From NCBI RefSeq assembly GCF_020085105.1, contig NC_058061.1, positions 2,702,284 through 2,766,283 on the forward strand: a DNA stretch of 64,000 bases. Direction: 5' to 3'. Position 1 is the first letter of the stretch, and each line of letters opens with the position of its first letter. The notes under the pieces are model-generated. The model was given only the letters and a program-made list of their open reading frames with translations. It was not told the origin of the DNA and made no database searches. The stretch comes from Siniperca chuatsi (Eukaryota; Chordata; Actinopteri; Centrarchiformes; Sinipercidae). Position numbers and translations under genes: made by a program. This document shows positions 1 through 17,162 of the stretch, piece by piece.

Positions 1-168
1 GGTGTCATGCTGGCTTCTGACAATTTACTTTCATTTTTCCCCTTCTACTGAGTTCTCTTTTGTTGCCTTGGAATAATGATTGTGATCTCGACATAACCCA
101 AACTGTCCTCTTGGGATCTTTAGATAAAACATAATAAAAAGATTCTGACAGAGCTGTCTCTGCCAGAC

Positions 169-220
169 AGTAGGTAGGACTGTAGTTGTATTATTAAATA
201 CAACTACAGTCCTACCTACT
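169..220. repeat. Perfect 24-bp inverted repeat (hairpin)
   Basis: Positions 169-192 and 197-220 are exact reverse complements (24 of 24 by eye), separated by the four bases ATTA. The left arm starts AGTAGGTAGGACTGTAG. The flanks show no further symmetry that I can see. It could be the tip of a fold-back or MITE element, or a recent local inverted duplication. Confidence 0.85.
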
Positions 221-379
221 CTAATCTGCTGATGTCAAATATGAGCTGTGACATAACTAGTAGCGATTGGTCAACGTCTGCTCATTACATGATCAGAGTT
301 GTTTTATTTTTAACTAATGATCATGAGGAGCTGTTTGGGTTGTGATGAGATCCACTGCCTGCTCAGTGCCAAACAGCAA

Positions 380-600
380 ACAGACAAAGTTAGCGAGTAG
401 CTGGTGAACTTAGTGGAACATTTAGCAGCTAAAGGAGTTGGTGATCAAAAACAAAGCTAAAAGGAGAGTGAATAATGGACTTAATGGAGTGGCCAGAAAC
501 AGGACTACAAATGGTAATGTTGCTCCGTATCTGCTCGACATGTAACTGTTTACAAGTTAGCAAGTTTTCAACTTAAAAGGTGATAATATGGCAGTTATTG
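380..600. repeat. Dispersed repeat, copy 1
   Basis: This segment shares long, interrupted similarity with 16135-16330, including the strings TAGCTGGTGAAC, GCTAAAAGGAGAGTGAATA and GTTGCTCCG in the same order. The two copies lie on either side of the htra1 3' exons, in the same orientation. The family is unidentified. It encodes nothing obvious. Confidence 0.65.
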
Positions 601-3600
601 GACTTTTAAAGCCCACACAGGTGTTTTCACTCATGTTGCCTGATTAGACCTCTTCTCGGGACTGTGTGGCCGTGTACAAACTTGAATGACATCGCCCTCT
701 CTCTACTGTTTTGTTTCACCTGTTTGAGCGGGACACTTTACATCGTTATCATTCCTATTAATGCATAGAGTTTGGTGACACCACATCATATTTCCAGAAT
801 AGCTCCACCCAACTTCCACCTGACTAGAGGTCTAATTAGCGAAGGTAATTGAAACCACCTGTGTGGGTGTGCAGGACTTATTAGGTTATTAGGTTATTCT
901 TTGGCTAAGGAGCACCAGGTTAGCCACTTAGGTGAGAGTGGTTAGAGTGAGCAGGGCTTCTGTCCAATGAAACAATCTGCTGGAAAAAGAGATCAGAGGA
1001 TTTGACTCCATTTTTATGCTGATGACACTGTTCAGAAGAGAGTGAGAGGGAGATGAATCCAGAGATCAGAAAATTTCAGCTCAGTGATGTGAATAGAAAC
1101 AGAGACAGAAATTTGTGTTTTGGTTAAAGCTAGTGATTGACTTAAAGACATTTTGATAAATCCCACTGAACAGAATCATATTTTTTTTCATCATTATGCA
1201 AGTGTGTGTTTCAGACACCAGTATTGGCCTGTACTCTTGCTACTGAGGCAGGTATCCTCTGAGCATGTGCAGACAGGAGCTCTTTGGTGTTGTTTTGAGT
1301 CTTGACTCATCCAGTAAAGCCTTACGGCGATATTCCACCTCGATCCAGCATTGATCATTTTCCATGACACGTGTCCATGAGCCACTTATGGAAACTGCTT
1401 TCATCTGATCTGATCAGCTCATAGGATTTAACAAGCCAGGATGTCTGAAGGACAGCGGCAGAATCTGATCCATACTGGTACTACTAATACTGTTATTTAG
1501 TATGACTGCTGGTAGAGCTACTGCAGACACTTTCAGCTTAATATTTGAAGTGAATCAAATCAGCTGGAGTGGTGCAGGAAATATCACCTTCCAAAGAGTA
1601 AGAGAGATCAACTTAAAGTTACAGAGTTTCCAATATAGAGATCTGGAGAAAACAAATATTTGGTATTAACTGTAGTTTGATACTTGTTTGCACAGAGAGT
1701 AAATTCTCTGTGCTGTTCTGTTTTTCATTTCCCAGCTTTTAACCTACTCAGCAAATTCCTCAGAGAGTTGGCATATCTCTGCTGTTTGTTTTACCAGACA
1801 ACTAAAAGGTCTGGTTCTGCACAGGGTGAAAGAAGCAAGAAAGAGAGGAGTGAGTGTTTCTGGCGGTTCTTGCGTGTTCATCAAGCGTCAGAGTATATGG
1901 ATACACTGGATCTGTGCAGTACGCCTTTTTCACAGCAGACATTTTGACCTGTCATCGTAGGAAAAGCACAGGTGTTATAATAATAACATTAAGGACGGCT
2001 CTGTTCTAGTCAAGAGTGACAGTGAGCCACCATGCACAATACCAGTACACTGATGCTGAAGCAGCTAAATGGAATTCAGCCATCATTAATTTTATTATTT
2101 ACATCTGTGCTTTTCCTGTTGTGACATGTCAAAATGTCTGAAAAATGTGAAAAAGGCCTATTGCTGTCCGGGTAGGGTGGAGCACAATGAGCACATGTAC
2201 AAAGTGTCTGCACCCATATTCTTTATTAAATGAACATTAAAAAAACACAACAAAAGTGCAATTAAAAAATACAAGCAATACAAAAAAAGGCAAATTATGA
2301 ATACAAAAACTTGCATTAGTTGATATTTCAGTCTGTTATCACCTTATAAAGTTATTATGCTAACATGTTAGCAAACAATTGCCTATTTACACATCCAGCA
2401 GACAAGGAGTGTCTGGAAACGAAGTTAATGAGAGCACTGACACAGATCAAATACAGTTAAGTTACAGGCCATAAAACCAAAAAACAATGATCCAAAAGAT
2501 GTTAAAATGCTCTGTCGATATGAGGTGAAATGCAGATTTGGTGATAATTCTTTTCAGGTTAATCACCACAAGGGACCTCTTTCACGTTAGAGAGTAATTT
2601 GATCCATTGTTAATATAAAAATATTGATTACAGAAGCTGTAAACTCAAAATCAGACCTCATGGGAAGTCAACTCATATCATGGGAAGTGGGGATTCTATG
2701 TCTGACTGTGACATAGTCCCATTGAAAACAGTTAACAGAGAAATATGTGGATTTTACAAAGTAAAACAAATAGTTTTCCAAATGTAATTTTTCAGCGCTT
2801 TGAGTGCTAATAACAAAATTCTAAAGACTTCCGTTGTACAGGGTGCAGCAGAGATGTAGATCCTTGTTAGCAAACCTTGTTACATAACTACAAAACTACT
2901 GCATGGCTAGAGTGAGAAATTTGTGTGTGTGAGAGAGATTTGGGTTAACTGACCCTGTAACATGCTTACTGTACTCAAGATTTTATGCATGATGGATGAA
3001 TGGACTGGGGCCGATTTAATCATGAGGGAGAGTAATAACCCTCAAATCTTTTTTCACTACATTTAAGAAATGATAAACAGAAGGAAAGCAGAGAGAGAGA
3101 TAATGAGAAGGAGACAGGAGGAATGAACAAAACCACTGCATTGATACTTGTTGTGGTCTTGTTTGTTACTGTGTTTAGTTGCTTTGTTGCACTCTGCTAT
3201 CTTGGCGTCTCTTAAATTACTACTGAACACAGCCCCTCGGCTTTGTAATTTCACCCTGGACAAAATGCTGTCATCCTGAAAACCACAGAGCAAGAAACAT
3301 GGTAATTTTCCTGGTGGGCGGAGCTCAGCAGGCCGTGTGTTAGACTGTGGCTTCAGATGATTTGAGTTCTGGTTGTGGTTCAGTACAGGCGAACAGAGGA
3401 GCTTTATGTTTAACCAATGGAGGAATTGATTGGAAGAGCTGAATGAATCCATTCATAGCCACCTTGTTTATGTCTGTATACGCTCGATGTTGATTTAGGA
3501 GGGAGTTCGTTTGTGGATGGTGGTGTGGGGATTGACCTAATTAGAATAACAAATGCAATTTTCCATTGGGATTTATTATATAAGTATCAATCTATCTATG

Positions 3601-4290
3601 AATTAAGTTCAAACTTTGTTTTCAAGTTCCTTGACTCAGTTTATTTTTGCACAAACGGATGAAGAACAGGACAGGTAACTTTGCTGAATCACAATCAGAT
3701 AGAAAAAAGGATGTAAAGATAATGTTGAAAAATTAGTAAATATGTAAAGAAGTAAAAACTAAAAAATTATCAATTGGTCAAACAGAATGCACTATAGGTG
3801 CGGCATAATGGTAGACTGGGCTTGGTGATATCAGATTAAAAATCACAACATTAATAACAGTATTTATTCTGATGTCAGTATGCTGTAGGCCTATATCACA
3901 ATATAGCAAATGAACGCAACATTACAGTCAAATAATACATTTGACTTTCAATGCAATGAGCATTTTCTACTGTTATGCATAAAAGTCTACACACGTGTAA
4001 ACCTGAAATACCCAAAAAATTCAGTTACTTATTAATTGTTGCTTGGAATCATTAATGTGAACAACATAACTTTATATAATAACAAGTTATAATGATATTA
4101 TTTCGATATGATTCCACTGACTTTCAAGTCAATAAATGGTAATGAATTAAAACAGAACAAGAGCTGAATAAATAAGTCAATATTTAAAGAAAAAAATAAT
4201 GATTTGACAATAATCCATACATATAAAATGTTTTGTTAGGTCTGGTATCATTTCAGTTTATGCAATTGAACACATTTTACATACATGAAC

Positions 4291-4638
4291 TAGGGACGTT
4301 CCTAACGACTAATTTCCCTGTCGATTAAAGGGAAATTTAAATTTCGACTAGTCGACTAATCTAAAAGTAAGAAAACTCTCAGAAAACAGTCAAAACGATA
4401 TTGGTAAACTGTCATATTGGTTTGTCGAGTGTGGCTAACGTTAGCAATGCTAGCACCAGCAGCCTGCTCTCCTTGCAGGTTAACGTCCACATGCCTGTGC
4501 TGAATATGGTTAGGCACTGCTCCGGTCGAGTGGTTATATACCAGTTTATTCCTACATACAACCTTATTTTCATTTCCTAGATCAAAATACTGCCAAACCG
4601 TGCTGGTTTTACGAGACGTCATCTTTCCCACACCCCTA
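4291..4638 (-). mobile_element. hAT transposon relic with BED-type zinc-finger remnant
   Basis: The left end begins TAGGGACGTTCC and the right end, read on the minus strand, begins TAGGGGTGTGGG, which resemble hAT terminal repeats. The flanking octamers ACATGAAC (4283-4290) and ATATAAAC (4639-4646) match at six of eight positions, both differences being transitions, as in a decayed 8-bp target duplication. On the minus strand an open frame starts at 4622, just inside the right end. It encodes a segment like the BED finger at the N-terminus of hAT transposases: a VWQYFDL stretch, a cysteine, a YNHSTGAV stretch and a closing H..H pair. The catalytic part is absent, so the element is internally deleted and inactive. 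Confidence 0.6.
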
Positions 4639-5322
4639 ATATAAACACACAACTACAGTATACTGTATATTTAGGTGAGTAAAATGATTCAAAAGTATAC
4701 AACTTATCACAATTCCAGTATATATATATCGGTATCAGTGTATGTTGGCCGATAAGTAACAAGAAATTGCATTACAGAAATGGTTGCATGTTTGAGTCAT
4801 TTAGAAACAATGTCTGCGTTACATAGTTTGTCCACCGAGCACTGACAAGTTTATTTTTACACTGTAATATATGTTTATATTGCATGCTTGTGTTCAAAAA
4901 CATATATCAGCAGATGTATACTTAATAATTAGTATCGGCTCTAATGAATACACTGGGATCACTCAGTGTATTAGTAGCCCTTAAGGGCCTTCGAACGAAA
5001 CAATAATTTATCAAAATAATGTGCAATTTATGAACACCAGATTTTTACAGTCGTCTGCTGTAAAGGGTTCAATGTCCTTTGTCATGAAGTCGAGTAGCAT
5101 TTACATGAACATTTTCAGCTTTTTGTGTAAATGTTATGTTATTTAAAAACTTTAATGATCATCGGAGGGGAAACTGGCTGTTTTAAGTATTTATTGGGGC
5201 ACCATATTTTAAACATGATTTAATTTTACTGGTCTGGATGGAAGTGTTAACAGAATAGAAACGAAAGTATATGAGAGAGGTACAGTGAGGCTGCTATGAA
5301 TGCACACTCGGCTTCTGTTTCA

Positions 5323-5323
<1 letters not shown>

Positions 5324-5372
<49 letters not shown>

Positions 5373-5380
5373 AACACACA
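5324..5380. repeat. (CA)n microsatellite
   Basis: An almost uninterrupted run of CA dinucleotides with a few AAAC interruptions toward its right end, inside non-coding DNA. It opens spurious frames of poly-Thr-His and poly-Cys-Val on the two strands. Confidence 0.95.
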
Positions 5381-6594
5381 TAGACACTAATGCACAAACT
5401 CCACAGGCCAACCGCAGGTTTTGGTCATGTACAGATGTGTTGAGCATACCTGTGGTCTTTAGACATGCTTTTCGTGCATGTCAATCAAACGTAGAAACAG
5501 AGAGACAGATATCTGCCTGCATCTCTCTGTGTTGTCATGTCTTTCTGTCCTTCATTTCATGTGCCATACATTCCTTCTTACTCCCCTTCTCACCTTGTTC
5601 CTCCTTCCTTTCTTTCTTGCCTTTCTTTCTTACTTAAGTCTCTACCCCTCTCTCTCTCTCGCTTACTAAACCCTACAAAAAGTGGGTCAGTCTTCAGGCT
5701 TGTTACTTAACAGAGGAAATGGGCAACAGATGTGTCTGTCATCACCGGGGAAACAAGATGCACACACGCACACGTTGACAGACAAACAGACGCTTGTCAT
5801 GCTCAGTGGAGGGCGACGTTGATGAAAGTTGGGTCCTAGCATCACGGCTGCTTTATGTCTCAGTTTTTCTGCTCCACATCACATCTGGGGCTGAAGTAGG
5901 TTAGTAGGACGACATGCAGCAGGCCAGCACACAGTTCACGGAAGGTCGGCCAATCAGCAAACACCACGGCTGAGGGCTGCAGCCAAAGCCAAAGTGCCTT
6001 AACATCATAGAATTATTAAAAGAGCAGGATACTGCACTGCAAAAAGCATTTTCCCCTTAGACCACCATTATAAAAGAGTCTGTAAAACTGTTGACAGGAC
6101 ATCGAATTGCGCACACTAGTACAGTAGACACTACAAGTACTATTTTAAAGAAACTAGAAATACTAGTGCTTACTGGGGTGTCAAGGTGTAGGGTGAAAAG
6201 TTAAGTTAAGAAACTCACCTTTTTTTCTTCCCTTCAGCGAACATTAAAAATCCGTGACTAAGCAGAAAAACAGAAATACTAAAATATCTCATTAAATAAC
6301 CGAAACTGTTCTAACTTTGGCAGAAAATCAGATGCTGATTGAGAAAATATGTTTTTAGAGCCTTTAACAGTATGAAAATCATTTTGACTCATTTTTGCCT
6401 GAAAAAACGGCACTCTGCAGACTTGAGTGTTTCTTGGCTTTAATAAAGTGAAGAGAGAGACATTAGTACAGAGTGACACTGAGCGAGTTGGACAGTAATA
6501 AAATTCTATTAAAGTCTATTTTAATAGATTATTACATTATTAAAAGTCTTTACTGGGCTCTTCACATTCAGTGGCAATATGAACTGTGGACATG

Positions 6595-6815
6595 TATTAC
6601 TCATGTTGTGGGGACATAAATCTGTTTACACAGTCACATTGTGGGGACTCACCTTCCTTTTGGGGCCAAAACGCAAGTCCCCGCAGCGTAAATCATTCAA
6701 TTTCAGGGGAAAGACTTGGTTAAGGTTAGGGTAAGGGGCTAGGGAATGCATTATGTCAATGATGGTCTTCACAAGGATAGAAGTACAAGGATGTGTGTGT
6801 GTGTGTGTGTGTGTT
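6595..6815. repeat. GTGGGGAC-type dispersed teleost repeat ending in (TG)n
   Basis: GTGGGGACATAAA and GTGGGGACTCACC are followed by AAGGTTAGGGTAAGGGGCTAG, GGAATGCATTATGTCAATGA and then a (TG)n run at 6791-6815. I recognise this order as a repeat common in ray-finned fish introns, but cannot assign a class. It carries no coding capacity. Confidence 0.55.
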
Positions 6816-9050
6816 TGTAATAGTGGTCAGACACATTCAGCTTTTATTTGACAGCACTGGAAACTGCAGTGACAGGGATGGAAAAGCTAATAATTACGAG
6901 CCAGTTAATCAGAGATGCAGGCAGAGCTGCGACCTGCAGCCACATAAATCAAAAGTATGAATATAAATCTGTTGGATTTTCACAAACGTATCCAGCTAGA
7001 CTTGTTCTGGATCTCTTTTCCCATCTTAGCAATTTGTTCAGACCGCAAAATCACATCACGCTCTTGCTGTAATGGCACATGGGTGTGATTAATTTCTTTG
7101 GCTTTGTAGGTTACTCTTTTTTGCACATTTACATGTAGACAGGCTGGCAGAAAATATCTAAAGCAACAGCCAAGGCAACATTAAACTGTAGAAAACTGCC
7201 AACTGACCACATGTTGGTGAGAACCGATTGATATGATGGAAAAACATGAGAAAACTACAATTGGGAATAGAAAATGGACAGCATCCTGCTTTTATTGAAA
7301 TGTTTTTTGGGGGGATTTTTATGCAGTTACGAGTGAAATGACGAGAGATGAGGAATTACATGCAACAAAGGTCTCGGACCCCACACGGGGACATTACAGT
7401 TCATGGTTGCGGTTTCTGCAAAATTGCAGATATGCACAAGACATTCACAGGAAACAATGTCAGATGACGTTGTTGACTGTCTTCTTTAGTCTTCTGTATT
7501 AAAACAATGTGAGACAATGAATCATCACAGCCCAGTTTGTTTGGCTGAGCTCGAAACAGATTGGTTGCTCTTCTTCTGTTGTGTTTCTGACAGAGTAGCC
7601 ACTCAACGCGGGTTTGATGCCCCAGCGGCATTATGAACAGAACTCATGATTAAAATGTACTACCAATAACCACAGTTGTCGCCAAATAAACCAGGACTCC
7701 AGTTTTAAAGAACCAAAGCTATCTGACTTTTTCACAAATCTTACCATTTTTGATTTCCAGGTAGCCTGAACAAGAGATCTGAAGCTTCTCGCTTTTATGG
7801 CATGTGTATAATTTTTTTGCAAAACGTATGTTATGGTTGTATTATGATGCATTTGACAGCTCAGACTGTTTTCTGACAAAGAAATGCACATAACACTTAG
7901 CCCAAAAAGTCAGATCTGACTGGTTTTCAGTTCAGACCTAAGGAGGATGTTTTAGTGGGTTTGTAAACATTAAACGATTAACATTGTGTAAAATCCTACT
8001 TACTGAGGCTTTTGTTAAAATACTTGTAGATGTAATGAATGAACCGGGTGAACCACTGTGTATGTATGATTTTGGAGGAGGAGGTCTGACTGACACGTTG
8101 GTCGGTCCTGGTGGAAACAAGGCCGCAGGGCTGAAATGAGCCGTCGCTGATGGTGATTTACAGTTTCGAGTTTGGTAAGAGTTTGGATTGTGGAAGAGAA
8201 GCCTCGTCCAGACTGAGAGCTGACTCAGCTCTCTACAGGAAATCCACGTCTGCCTCCAACAGCTTAGAGGGAATAAACTGCTGTTTACCGCTGTGTGTAT
8301 GTGTGTTTGTGTGTGTCCTGCCAACAGTGGCTGTGCTGGTGTTCCTTCAGTCGTGGTTCATCATTTGTGTTCCTTTGATTCCGTCTTCTCCACCAAATTT
8401 AGATGAAAAACACAACATGATACTCAGCATTTAAAGAGTTAAAGAGTTTTTTTTTTTTTAGTCCAGGGAGCACATCATTAACTAACTACATTGGTTTGTG
8501 GAGTTACAGGTTATGTAAAACGTTCATGATAGCACATCCACACTCTTGGATGCTATTAGAGTTTAGGGTAACGTTAGCAGCTCTGTCCTGCTCTTTATTA
8601 GATTTTACATTTCAGCAACCCCACCCAGTTAGCCCTAAGCTTTTTCTCTTATAATGTAAAAGTAAAAGTAAAAGTATGGAAGCTAAGCAGCCAGATAAGG
8701 TTATGTTAGAACAAAACAGTCAGATCTTATATTTTTCTGTGAGGATGCTGACCTTTTGCCTGGGAAGGTAACAATCCTTTTCACAACAGTGTCGATAATT
8801 ATTTTGTGTGTGTGTGTTATCAGGAATAAATAACTGGACAGTTGCAAATACAGTATATATTTAATATACATATATTTATTCTTAATAATTAGGAATTATT
8901 CATTTTTTATTTTATACATTTTGTTTGTTTATTTATTTATTATTTTAATTCTATTCGTGGTGATTGCTTCATTTCAGAAATCAAGCAGCACAGAAGTGCT
9001 TTGAGCTGCAAAATTAACACATCAGGCATGAAATGTCCAATAATAGTTAA

Positions 9051-14995
<5,945 letters not shown>

Positions 14996-15495
14996 CCTCT
15001 CAGCTGAATGAGCAAGTAATCAACTCAACAGCCCAACCAGTCAACCAATCCCAAGCTGGCTCTCAGTGTTTTTCAACCAATCATGAACACTTTGAAAAAC
15101 CAAGCAACCAACAGGGGTGTGTGTGTGTCTGGGGCCACACCTACTGCGTTTAAGAACTTGTAATTATTAGTACTACTACTACTCTTCCATGGTGTTATCC
15201 TCACACAGACCTTCACAGGTCCAACTTCATTTCCTTGGGAACTGAAGCTTCAATCCTGTCATCATACTTCTTATAGTTTAAATTTTTCTTCTAATCCTAA
15301 TTTACTTTCCATCATCACAGACCTTTTATATTCTACTAACACCATATATCGCTACAAAGCGGTTACTGCAAATTACCGTAGTTCTGTTTCATTGTGTATG
15401 TTCTTGATGGAATATTTTTTTAATAGTATTTTTGCCTCTATGTGTTTGATGACAATTTTTCAAAAAAAGGGAATAAAATTATTTTCAAAAGTGTT
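14996..15495 (+). terminator. htra1: htra1 3' UTR and polyadenylation signal
   Basis: The roughly 500 bases after the htra1 stop contain AATAAA at 15472-15477, followed within 20-30 bases by a GT-rich stretch (GTGTTGTGTTTAC). This makes cleavage near 15490 likely. The UTR includes a short (TG)n run at about 15117-15129. Confidence 0.6.
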
Positions 15496-15984
15496 GTGTT
15501 TACTGACAATGTCAATGTATAAATGTCAGTTGATGGTTGATCTCAAACAGGTTCCTCAATCAGCCAAAAGAAACTAATAATAAGAGTTTTGTACTAGCTT
15601 TGAATATTCTGTTAAACACTTTTCCATTACATTAACAGATTTTTTTTGGGCACGACATATAAACTATTCCTTAATGAGGTCTATTGGTTGCAGGTAGGGG
15701 TTCCTCACAGAGCCTTCAAGGAGCCCCTGAGCTTCTGGAGACATGTTGAATTTTCTAAACCCTCTTCCTCTTTGAGGATTGTCCTCTTCTGTTTCCACAT
15801 CATCACGTATTTGGCTTCCTACCCTTTCCTACATAACAGCTAACAGTCTCTGTGGTACAGTTTTGCCCCCCATGTATCACGAGAGGCAGGCTGACGCATA
15901 ACCCAAAGCAAGACTCCACCAGCCATACTCTGCTACTGCTACTGTACACGAAACAGAAATTTAAGCGAGGGTTGACACAGTCAC

Positions 15985-16440
15985 GACCTAAAATTGTTGC
16001 TCTCTTCTTCGTTGTGAGGAATGTGTAATATTTGTTGGCCACTAGATGCCAAGATTATTGAAGTTAGTGGGTAAACTTCTCTCCAGAAATACAAAGTCAA
16101 CACAATGTTTCCACAAGAACTTTGTAACATTGCTGTAAAGTTAGCAACTAGCTGGTGAACGCAATGAGGCACCTGAAGAGCCAGATATTTTACTCAGAGT
16201 TGCTGGAGACCAAAACAGAGCTAAAAGGAGAGTGAATATTGGACTTAGATTCATCAGGTGGCCAAAGACATGACTCCAAATAAATGCTGCTGTTGCTCCG
16301 TGTCTGCTGGGTGTGTAAATAAGCAATTGTTTGCTAATACATTCACCATATCAACTTCATTAGGCTATTATGTATCAGTGTTGTGTTTACAGCTTGTTGT
16401 GCTGCCACCAAGTGGACAAAACAATCATTTTTGTAGGTTT
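15985..16440. repeat. Dispersed repeat, copy 2, with CTCF-like core
   Basis: This is the longer of the two copies of the family also seen at 380-600. Near its right end, 16402-16415 reads as CCACTTGGTGGCAG on the minus strand, close to the CTCF core consensus. It lies in the intergenic gap and has no coding potential. Confidence 0.55.
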
Positions 16441-16889
16441 TAAAAATCCTATGACCTTAAATCTAGACAAAATAACTGAACACTGAGTTCATTAGAATAA
16501 TTCATCGCAGACAAATAAACAGGTCTTTATTAAGGATGTTTGCTAATGTATGTACAGTATGTGAAAACAAATAGAGCAGAAGCTGAACTCCAGCATGACC
16601 CCAGCAGCTGGGTTCTGTTCGCAAGGAGACCAAGAAAACAAGTTTAGGAAGAACGCCATCTCTCTAACATCTTGTTCTCTTCTTCGTGACTCTGGCATGT
16701 CCTCCCACTGTGCCATGGTGCACACTGAAATACTGAGTTCAACACATCATGACACAATCTGTTGGCCTGTGTGTGTGTGTGTAGGCCCAGTGGAGCGAAG
16801 GTGTTACGTAACACTTGACAGAGTTAACACAGTGAGGTCAGTGATGTGTTCTCTGTGCAGGAGGTCAGCTGAAGTAATGCCATGGGACT

Positions 16890-17162
16890 TCTAAACTAAA
16901 TGGGTATCTACTACTGAACTGGCTAGTAAGATTTGAGTGTTTCAACATTTTAACAAAGACAAAACAGCAATTTATTTGTTAGCACCCAACAATTTCATCT
17001 CAAGAGGCTTTGACGGCATGCCAGTTGCTGACTATTGGCAAATGTTGATCTTGAATGCTAAAATATAATTATGATTTTTATCTTGGTTAAATGGCAACTT
17101 GTTCAACATGTATTTCTAGTACAGTAGTTGGGTGTCTACAGTAGATACCCATTTAGCTTAGA
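16890..17162. mobile_element. MITE-like element with 23-bp terminal inverted repeats
   Basis: Positions 16890-16912 (starting TCTAAACTAAATGGGTATCT) and the reverse complement of 17140-17162 match at 22 of 23 positions. About 227 non-coding bases lie between them. No clear target duplication is visible outside the arms, so this could be a degenerate MITE or an isolated inverted duplication. Superfamily unassigned. Confidence 0.5.

Noticed and set aside
169..220. Hairpin as a microRNA precursor
   Set aside because: The 24-bp stem is perfect and too short with a four-base loop. Animal precursors have longer, imperfect stems.
3063..3452. 129-residue minus-strand frame in the htra1 intron
   Set aside because: Low-complexity composition, no family resemblance and no matching neighbour exons with splice sites.
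5247..5447. Poly-Cys-Val and poly-Thr-His open frames
   Set aside because: They are translations of the CA microsatellite at 5324-5380 and have no other coding support. The same applies near 27020, 40490 and 57580.
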